Shown here: one piece after another, positions 6,993 to 16,200 of the stretch
How the letters are laid out: every line of letters starts with the position of its first letter
Position numbering within the stretch: the first letter of the stretch is position 1
DNA from: Paraburkholderia podalyriae
GTDB lineage: Bacteria; Pseudomonadota; Gammaproteobacteria; Burkholderiales; Burkholderiaceae
Assembly: GCF_014397785.1 (NCBI RefSeq)
Contig: NZ_VZQQ01000015.1
Location: 62,001-126,000, forward strand
Reading direction: 5' to 3'
DNA: 64,000 bases
The notes under the pieces: generated by a model
The model's input: only the letters and a program-made list of their open reading frames with translations
Database searches by the model: none
Told to the model about the DNA's origin: nothing
Translations under genes and position numbers: made by a program

Positions 6993-8555
6993 ATGTTCAG
7001 CATTCCAATCTGTCGGAACGGCTTTGCAGCGCTGCTGTTATTGCTATTCTCGTTGCCGTCATTTGCTCAGTCGTTCCGCGTGCAATGTCCACCGACAACG
7101 ACGCTTCATCCGACCGCGCTGCCGGCTGGTGCGGGCGAACCGGCCTACGTCGGCCCGTCCGTGACCGGATCGAACTCGACCCCGACGAAGCACGTCAACG
7201 GCGCGATCAAGTGCCAGCAGATTTCGGGCGGCGATGGTTACGCGACGATGGGCGACGGCACGCAAACCTACATGTTCTCGTTCGGCCCGTTATCCGGTCT
7301 CGCCGACATTCGCAAGGGACTGCCCGGCACCGAGTTCGCCTCGGTGTTCAACGTCGTGGGCGATGCGAAAACCAATCCGAATTACAACGGCGCGGTCGGC
7401 CTCGCGCCCGATCCGGAGTCGGTGCCGGCCGGTCAGTTGACGGGTCACGTCGACCCGCGGCCGATCATGGACATCGGCGTGATGAACGGCAACATTCCCG
7501 CGCCGACCATGGCCATCGACGAGGACGACGAGTTCTTCCTGACGCTCACCAACGTCGGGATGATCATGCGCCCCGACCTGTTCGAGCAGCACACGGTGCA
7601 CTTCCACGGCTATCCGAACGCGTCCGCGTTCTTCGACGGCGTGCCGGATGCGTCGGTGGCGATCAACATCGGTGCGAGCTTCACGTACTACTACCTCGCA
7701 CCGGATGCCGGCACCTATTTCTGGCACTGCCACATCACGCCGCCTGAGCATCTGCAGATGGGGATGGTCGGTCAGATCTACGTGCGGCCCAGGCAGAACC
7801 GCGTCACAACCGGGACGCTCTATGCCTCGCTGCAGTCGCAGCAGCTCGATCCTCGCACGGCATGCGGCAGCGACATTCTGTGCTCGACGCCGCTGCCGCC
7901 GCAAAACAGCGTGATGCATGCGAAGAACAAGAGCGGCACGCCGACGCTTTACGCCTACAACGACGGCGACGGTTCGACTGCGTACGACGTCGAGTATCCG
8001 ATCCAGATCCACGGCTTCGATCCGAACTTCCACTTCATCGGCATGACGTTCAATCCGGAGCCCTTCGTCGACATGAAGGACAAGCACTTCATGTTGAACG
8101 GCCGCAGCTATCCGGACACGGTCACGCCAGGACCGATGCAGACGCCGGTGGCTGACGGCTCGAAGCACTATTCGCAACCGCTGCCCGCGCTGATCAACAT
8201 TCCGGCCGGCGGCCGCGCGCTGCTCAGAATCTCTGACCTCGACGTCACGGAGTTTCAGACGCTCGCTTCGCTCGGCATTCCGATGCACGTGATTGGCATG
8301 AATGCGCGGCTGCTGCGTGACCTGGCCGGCAACGATATGACCTACAACACGAACTCGGTCACCCTGGGCGGCGGCGAGTCGATCGACGTGATTCTCGACG
8401 CGAGCGATACGACCAAGTACGCGCCGGGCTCGGTCTATTACCTGTACACGCCGAACCTCGATCACCTGTCCAACGACGCCGAGAACTTCGGCGGGTTGAT
8501 GACCGAGGTCCACATCTGCCACTCGGTGGACCCAACCACGAAGTCCTGCTCCTAG
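6993..8555 (+). CDS. Exported multicopper-oxidase-like protein A (carries HxH and HCH copper motifs)
   Basis: A 520-residue exported cupredoxin protein (signal peptide MFSIPICRNGFAALLLLLFS, cleaved after SFAQ). Copper motifs are HTVHFHG (His203, His205) and WHCHITPPEHLQMGM (His245-Cys246-His247, His253, Met256/258). The latter has the Cys/His/Met pattern of a type 1 site plus trinuclear-cluster ligands. The second half has another cupredoxin-like fold (HFMLNGRSYPDT) but no further HxxHxH or HCH set. The normal four-motif set is therefore incomplete in this chain; the next protein supplies the other two. Start at 6993 has GGAGG 5 nt upstream. First gene of the 15-kb operon. A periplasmic or secreted oxidase role is inferred. 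Confidence 0.88.
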   Translation: MFSIPICRNGFAALLLLLFSLPSFAQSFRVQCPPTTTLHPTALPAGAGEPAYVGPSVTGSNSTPTKHVNGAIKCQQISGGDGYATMGDGTQTYMFSFGPLSGLADIRKGLPGTEFASVFNVVGDAKTNPNYNGAVGLAPDPESVPAGQLTGHVDPRPIMDIGVMNGNIPAPTMAIDEDDEFFLTLTNVGMIMRPDLFEQHTVHFHGYPNASAFFDGVPDASVAINIGASFTYYYLAPDAGTYFWHCHITPPEHLQMGMVGQIYVRPRQNRVTTGTLYASLQSQQLDPRTACGSDILCSTPLPPQNSVMHAKNKSGTPTLYAYNDGDGSTAYDVEYPIQIHGFDPNFHFIGMTFNPEPFVDMKDKHFMLNGRSYPDTVTPGPMQTPVADGSKHYSQPLPALINIPAGGRALLRISDLDVTEFQTLASLGIPMHVIGMNARLLRDLAGNDMTYNTNSVTLGGGESIDVILDASDTTKYAPGSVYYLYTPNLDHLSNDAENFGGLMTEVHICHSVDPTTKSCS

Positions 8556-8565
8556 GAGAACAACC

Positions 8566-10191
8566 GTGGGTAACTTCATCAACGCAAGGTGGATCGCCCC
8601 GCGTTCGTACCCCGCATGCATGGCGCGTTTGACACGCTTCGCGCGATTCGGCGCCGCGTTGCTGGCGGCACTGTTCTGCCTGCATGCGCAGGCTGCCGCG
8701 CCGGGTATCACCGGAACGACGTTCGATCTGAGCGCCGAGGCGAACCGTGTCAGTCAGCCGGACGGCGCGAGCATTTACGCGTGGGGTTACGGGTGCCGCA
8801 CAGCGCCCGCGGGATTTTCGCCAGCGGGCATTGCGGGCGCGAACTGTCCCAGCATGCAGGTTCCGGGGCCGACACTGATCGTCAAACAGGGCGACGTCGT
8901 GACGGTAACGCTCACCAATAATCTGCCGGCCGCCGCGGGCAATACCTCGATCCTGTTTCCGGGCTTCCAGGTATGCGCGGCGGTGCTGAATCCGGACGGC
9001 ACCTGTCCGGCGACGCAGACCGGCGTCCCAGGTGTGTTGACACGCGAGGCGACCCACGGCAACAAGGTCACCTACAGCTTCGTGGCGGCGACACCGGGAA
9101 CGCATAGCTACTACAGCGGCACGCAGGGCGATTTGCAAATCGAAATGGGCTTGTCCGGCGCGCTGATCGTCTTGCCGACTTCCGCGCCCGGGACGCTCGC
9201 GGTGCCGACGGGCTGCCGCGCCGTATCCTCGACGCTGCCCGACGGTCAGCCCGATTACCGGAATGCCGCGGCGGCCTACAACCATAGCGCGACCTGCTAC
9301 GACCGCGAGTATCTGTTCCAGTTTGCCGAAATGGATCCGCGCATCCACTCGCAGGCGGAACAGCAAGCGGCCAAAGCGTGCACCCAGTCCACGGGTTGCA
9401 TGACCGTCGAAACCGAACCCTATCATCCGGCCTATTTCCTGATCAACGGGCGCTCCATGCCTGACGACATGGACCCGAACTACGCGCCGCAATATCCGAA
9501 TCAGCCATACAACGGCAATCCGCACATGCATCCCGGCGAATTGGTGCTGCTGCGAGTGATCGGCACGGGGCGCTGGCAGCATCCGTTCCACGAACATGGC
9601 AATCACGTGCGTGTGCTGGCGCGCGACGGCAACCTGCTGCTCAGCAAGACGGATGCGACCAAGCTCGCCGGCCCCTTGCTATTCACGACCACGACCACGC
9701 CAGGCCTCGCGATGGACGGCATCTTCTACTGGACCGGCAAGGGCCTGAATTGGGACGTGTACGGGCACAAGGCGGGCGACGGCAGCGTCTGTATTCCTGA
9801 TGCGAACGGCTACTACACCGCTGACCCGAAAGCGCCCAATTACTACGAGTGGTGCGCCGATCACAACAAGGCGCTGGAAGCTCATCCATTTGGCAACGTA
9901 GGCAGCGGCGGTCCGATCACCTTGCCGGATGCGCGTGTGCTGACCAACGGCGCCTGGTTCGGCGGCAGTCCCTACCTCGGGCCGGACGCCACTGTGCGCG
10001 CGACCGCCTACAACGGGACGACGCCGCCTAGCGGCACGGTCGTGAATCCACCGTCCGCCGAAGCCGGCTTCGCCTACATGTGGCACTCACACAATGAACG
10101 CGAGATCACCACGAACAACATCTTCCCAGGCGGAATGATGATGATGATGCTCGTGGATCCACAAGCTTTCACGATCAACGAAGGCAATTAG
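8566..10191 (+). CDS. Exported multicopper-oxidase-like protein B (carries HPxHxHG and HSHNE motifs)
   Basis: A 541-residue exported protein with the same cupredoxin layout as its upstream neighbour (both contain an LxNGRS..D segment). The signal peptide is long (GAALLAALFCLHAQA near residues 29-43). It has HPFHEHG (His339, His342, His344) and WHSHNE (His507, Ser508, His509), followed by FPGGMMMMM. The last site resembles the final HCH motif of oxidases but with Ser in place of the type 1 Cys, so this chain alone should not hold a type 1 copper. Together with protein A it completes four His-x-His motifs. GTG start at 8566 has AGGAGAAC in front and is 10 bp after the previous stop. Confidence 0.87.
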   Translation: MGNFINARWIAPRSYPACMARLTRFARFGAALLAALFCLHAQAAAPGITGTTFDLSAEANRVSQPDGASIYAWGYGCRTAPAGFSPAGIAGANCPSMQVPGPTLIVKQGDVVTVTLTNNLPAAAGNTSILFPGFQVCAAVLNPDGTCPATQTGVPGVLTREATHGNKVTYSFVAATPGTHSYYSGTQGDLQIEMGLSGALIVLPTSAPGTLAVPTGCRAVSSTLPDGQPDYRNAAAAYNHSATCYDREYLFQFAEMDPRIHSQAEQQAAKACTQSTGCMTVETEPYHPAYFLINGRSMPDDMDPNYAPQYPNQPYNGNPHMHPGELVLLRVIGTGRWQHPFHEHGNHVRVLARDGNLLLSKTDATKLAGPLLFTTTTTPGLAMDGIFYWTGKGLNWDVYGHKAGDGSVCIPDANGYYTADPKAPNYYEWCADHNKALEAHPFGNVGSGGPITLPDARVLTNGAWFGGSPYLGPDATVRATAYNGTTPPSGTVVNPPSAEAGFAYMWHSHNEREITTNNIFPGGMMMMMLVDPQAFTINEGN

Positions 10192-10208
10192 AGGCGGGGA
10201 GAAACGCG

Positions 10209-13200
10209 ATGAGATCCACCCAGTTCAAAGGGACGCTCCTCGGTCTGATCAAGGCGGGCGTCGCCGCAACGATCCTGCTCACGGCGAGCGGCATGGCCTT
10301 CGCCCAAAGCGTCACTCTGACGGCGCAGGCCTCGACGATCGCGCTTCCCGACGGACAGGTCGTGCCGATGTGGGGTTACACCTGTTCAGCGGCGGCGACG
10401 GCGCCCGCTACCTGCGCGGCGTCGAATGCGGGCGCGGGCGCAAACTGGTCGCCTGTCGTGATCACGGTGCCGCCCGGCCCCCTGACCATCAATCTGACGA
10501 ACAATCTGCCGGGCTCGATACCCACTTCGCTTGTCGTGGTCGGCCAACTCGGTGTCGGCCAAGGGACGACGGCGACGAGCACGGCAAGTCCGGCGCATGC
10601 GACGCAAACCGCGACCACCTGGCCGATCGCCAGTAGCGCGAGCGGCGCGAGTTTCACGCCGCCCGCCCAGCCGCCGCGGGTGCAGTCATTCGCGAACGAA
10701 GTGACGCATGGCCAGATGACCTCTATGACCTGGAGCAATCTCAACCCCGGCACTTACCTGATCGAGTCGGGCACGCATCCGTCCATTCAGGGGCCGATGG
10801 GCCTGTATGGCGTACTGGTGGTCAGAACGCCGGCCAACGGCTCGACGCGCGCGCTGGCCTATCCCGGCGTCAGCTATGACGCGGACGTGCCGCTCGTGCT
10901 GAGCGAAATCGATCCGGTGCAGAATGCCGCCGTGGCCTCGGCCGTGACGACGTCCGGCTTCAGCGAAACCACAGTCTGGTCCGGTCAGCCGAACGGTTGC
11001 GGCAATCCGTCGTCGTCGACGTATGGCACCTGCTATCCGCCGGCGGTGAACTACGACCCGCGCTACTACCTGATCAACGGCATCGCGTTCGACCGCAACC
11101 ACGCGGCCGGTTCGACCTTTGCGGCTGCAGCGCCGGCCTCCACGGGGCTCGTGCTGCTGCGCTTCGTCAATGCCGGGCTGCGCATGCACGTGCCGTCCGT
11201 GGTGGGCGCGCAAACCGGCAACCCGGCGATGTCCGGCTTCTCGCTGCTGGCGGAAGACGGCAACGTTTTGCCGGGCAATCTGCGGGTTCAGTCGGAGGTC
11301 TTTCTCGCTGCTGGCAAAACCTATGACGTGCTGATGAATGCGCCTGCAACGGGCGCACTCGCGTTGCCTGTGTTCGATCGCGAGTTGAGCCTGTCCACCA
11401 ATAATCAACGCGATGGCGGCATGCAGGGGTATATCAGCGTGAACGGTGGCGCAACGCCGGTGTCGACGGCTGCCAACACCGGCGCCGTGGCCAACCCCGA
11501 CAGGTATTTCCTCGTGCCCGGCAACACGTTGAGCGTGACGGATCCCGCACGCGGCGTGATCGCCAACGATGTGGGCGTCTCCGGCGTGCAGGTCAAGACC
11601 CCGCCGACAGGCGGCGTGCTCACGCTGAATCAGAACGGCACCTTCACGTATGTGCCGAACAGCGGCACGACGTCGGACAGCTTCGTCTATCAGGCGAACG
11701 GCAATCCCGCGCTGACAGCGCTAGTGACGCTGGCGCCCTGCACGGCAAGTTCTCATTGCCTGTCCGGCGCACCCATTGCCCACGCCGACACGTACACCAG
11801 CAATATCGCTTCGCTCCTGCACATCGGCGCACCGGGCGTGCTCGCCAACGACACTGACCCGTCTGGCCTGCCGCTCACCGCGACCTTGTCGGGTGCGGTA
11901 ACGGGCGGCACCGTCACGCTGAACGCCGATGGTTCGTTCAACGCCGTACCGTCGGCGCCGCCGAAGGGCAGTTCGACAGCCACGGTCACGTTCCACTACA
12001 AGGCGGTCAATTCGCAGAACACGGCTAGCGCACCCGCAATGGTCACCGTGAAGTTCAACGGCGGCAGCGGACTCGCCGTGGCGGTGAAGGACGCGCCGAC
12101 CGGCACGTTGATCAAGGACTATCGCTGGATCATCGAGGAGGACCGCACGTTCCAGATCGACCCCGCCTGCCAGGTGAACGGCGCCGGGCGTCCAGCTTCC
12201 TGCCCGCCGCTGCCGGTGCCGAGTCTCGGCACCAGTTTCCATACCAGCTACATGCCGGTCATCGCGTCGGGCTGCGTGGGAACCATATCGTGCGAGTCGG
12301 GGCAGACGGTGTTCGATCCGGCCACCAACTCGCATGTGCCGGCCGTGTGCGACGTCGGCGACGGAGCATGCCGCACGACTGCCGCGCAACAGACTCCGGT
12401 CGATCCGGCGCAAGTCGCGCTCGATCCAACGAGGCACTACTACATTTCGATCCTGCCGGGCGACGCGGGCAACACGTTCTCGCAAGGCTCCGGAACGCCG
12501 CAACCGGGGCCGAACGGTACGCAACGGCAATTCGACATCTCGAAGGACTGCCCGTCCGGCCCGGGCGGCGCGGACTTCGCGCCCGGTACCGGCAAATGCG
12601 GTCACGCGATGGGCGGCGCGCCGATCGCAGCAGCGCAAACCGCGGTGAACGTGCTGTTGCAACAGACCCCGCTGCAGACCGCGAAAATCTCGGTGTTCGT
12701 GTTTGAAGATGACGCGCCGGTCAACGGTGAAGTGGACGTGAGCGGCGGGACGGATGCATTCGGCACGGCGCGCGAACCGGGCCTCGGCGGCTTCGAAATC
12801 AAGCTCTTCGACGACGCGGGCGGCACGGGCGCTGCGACCGGGCAGATGAGCTACGACATGTTCAACATGCCGCTGTCCAACTCCCTGGCGGGAATGAAGG
12901 ATCCGGCCACCGGTCTCGACGCTTGCCCGATCTCGAAGACGACACACGACGGCATCGTCGGCATGATCCCGACTTGCCCGAGGTTCGAGTCCGACAACAA
13001 GACGCTGTCGCCGCTGGTGGGCCAGGCGATCATCGCCAATCTGATGCCGGGACGCTACGGTGTGGCCGCGTACCCTGCGGCCGACCGCATCGGACGCGGC
13101 GAAGAGTGGCTGCAGACCAACACGCTCGACGGCCAGAAAGCGCACGATGCGTTCATCAAGATCGGCGGCCCGGCGTACTTCCAGGAATTCGGGCCGGCAG

Positions 13201-16200
13201 GTTTTCACGTGACGATCGGCTTTGCAAATCCGAAGATCATCAATGCGCGACTGCCTGCTCTTTGCAAAGGCGTGACCTGCAACAACGGCATCAAAGGTCG
13301 GATCACCAACCTGCACTACAGCCGGCCGCCTAATGAAAACCTCTACGGCGCCGGCTCGCGCGACTCGCTCAGCTTCACGCAGTGTTATGTGAGCGTCGGC
13401 GATCCGGACGGCGAGGATGTTGCGTTCACCAAGTGCGCGGCCGACGGCTCGTTCAGCGTGAGCGGCTTGCCCGATGGCACGTACAGAATCACGGTGTTCG
13501 ATCAGTGGAACGATCAGATCGTCGACGGGCTGGCGACGGCCGCAGCGGTGAAGGGCGGACAGACGGCGAACGTCGGCGAGCTGTCAGTGCTTCAATGGCA
13601 CACCAATCTGTACACGCGAACCTTCCTCGATACCAATGGCAATGGCGTGTCGGATGCCAGCAAGCCCGGTGTCGCGCTCGTACCAACCACCATCCGGTTC
13701 CGCGACGGCAGCTATTCGAACTTCAATACCACCGACCTGAACGGCTATGCGTCGTTCAACGAAGTATTCCCGCTGTTCAACTGGTACATCGCCGAGACCG
13801 ATACGACGCGCTACAAGCAGACCGGCGTCCATGCGGTCTACGATGCGGGCGGCCCGCCAGATGGCACGCCCGGCGGCGGTACCTCTACCATTGCGGCTCA
13901 CTACGCCAACACGAAGGAATCCGCGACGTCGCACCTGCCAACCCACCTGCGCTTTCCCGGCTCGGTGTATTGCAACGACGCGGACTGCAGCGATCGCTCG
14001 GGCACCAATCCATCTACGGGACGGATCGACCCGCCATGGGTGACGACCATGGGCTGGCAAGGCTTCTCCGGCCAGAGCTCGTTCCTCGAATTCGGCAAGG
14101 CGCCGTTCGGCGCGACCGAAAACGGCGGCATTCATGGCGAAGTGGTCTATGCGTCGACACGACCGTTCGACGACCCGGCCCAGCTCGTTCACACGAGCTG
14201 GACGCCGAACGTGCCGAACGTCACGGTGAATCTCTATCAGGAAAACATTGCCGCGGACGGCACCCAGAGCCTCGTGCTCGTGGATACGGCCAAAACCAGC
14301 AGTTGGGACGACTGGGCGCAGGGCTTCCGCTCGGACGGCGTGCCGAACATGAATTGTCCGGGCCAGGAAACCACGGACCCGTTCTTCTTTACGCTGAAAA
14401 ACACGAAGCAATGGCTCGATCCCCAGCAGCGCGCGTTGCCGGCAAACTCGCAATTCAAGTGCTATGACGGCATGCACGCGTTCAACCAGTTGCAGCCCGC
14501 GCCGTATGACGGGATGTACCAGTTCCCGAGCGTGACGGGCCGCAACTCGACCACCGGCAAGCCGACTGGCACGAACTGCTCGATCTGCGTGACGAATCCG
14601 TCCGGCGACGGCACGAAGATGCTGCCCGCCGGCAAGTATGTGGTCGAAGTCATCGTACCGCCGGGTTATGAACTCGTGAAGGAGGAGGACAAGAACATCC
14701 TGATCGGCGACAACTATATCGCGCCGGTGACGCAACAGTTCGGCAGTCTCGGCAACATCTTCATCCTGCCCGACCAGGCGGCGGTGAATTCGAGCTACAA
14801 CGCGAACAATGCGCAGAACCCGACCACGGATCTCGGCATGCAGCCTCGCAACGAAGAGGTCACGGGCATCATTCAACCTTCCTGGCCGTGCGTGGGCGCA
14901 CTGCGGATCGTGCCCGACTTCATCAGCCTGTTCCCCGGTTCGCAGGAAGTCGCACCGTTCGCGGGCGCGTCCAGGCACCTGTGCGACCGCAAGGAAGTTA
15001 CGCTGACCCACCAGATGTCGGCGGTCGCGAAGTTCTGGGTGTTCAGCTCCACGCACGTCGCCGCTCACTTCACGGGCTTCATGCTGGATGACTTCTCGTC
15101 TGAGTTCGACCCGTACTCGCCGCAGTTCGGTGAAAAGTTCGCGGTGCCGAACGTGCCGGTTTCGCTGAAGGACTTCGCCGGCAACGAAGTGTCGCGTGTG
15201 TATTCGGATCAGTGGGGCATCTTCAACGGCCTGAACTATTCGACGTGGCAAGTGAATCCGCCGAACCCGACGGGTTACGCGCCGACCATGATGGTGGCCT
15301 GCATGAACGATCCCGACATGCCCGATCCGGCGCATCCCGGCCAGACGAAACGTGATCCGCTCTATAACCCGGCGTACAGCCAGTTCTGCTACGAGATTCC
15401 GTTCATGCCCGGCCAGACACAGTACATGGATACCCCGGTCGTGCCAGTCCAGGCGTTCGCGGACGGCTACAACCAGCCCGACTGCGCGTATCCCGACGCG
15501 ACCCCGGCCGTCTCGACGGTGACCGGCGACTCGAGCGGCGGCGGGGCAGGTCCGTGGGTCAGTGCGGCCGGCCATACGCTGACGATCAAAGCGCTCGGCG
15601 ACCAGACCGTGGTCAACCATGCCTATACCGGACCGGCTGCGACCACGGCGCCGTATAACCAGAAGTTCGTCACGCGCCACTATGGCTTCGGCGCCGCGCG
15701 GGGCACTGGCACGGTCACGATCGGCGGTGTCGCCGCGACGGTGACCTCGTGGAGTGACACGCAGATCACGGTGACGGTGCCGAACCTGAGCGCGGCGCAG
15801 TCGAGCTGCACGATCCAGCAGCGTGGCGTCAACACGCAGACGCGCTGCGGTGAACTGGTGATCACGTCGGGCAACGGCAAGAAGTCGATCGATACCGTCA
15901 CGGTCACGATCGGCGGTAAGGCGCCGACGTATGTGGCTGGCGAGAACGGCACGAGCAACGCCATCCAGAAGGCCATCGATAGTGCAACCCCGGGCGACAT
16001 GATCATCGTCGGACCCGGCGTTTACAACGAAATGCTGTTGATGTGGAAGCCGGTTCGTTTGCAAGGCGTCGGCGCGACCTCAGTGACGGTCAACGCGAAT
16101 ACCCACCCGTCCGGCAAGATGGACCCGTGGCGCAGACAGGTCGACTGCCTGTTCGGCGTGGCGCTAAACGGTGGCCTGATCAGCTCCGGCAACCCGTACG

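Noticed and set aside
7290..8711. 473-codon minus-strand frame opposite oxidase A
   Set aside because: Composition shadow of the oxidase gene, which has clear copper motifs and a signal peptide.
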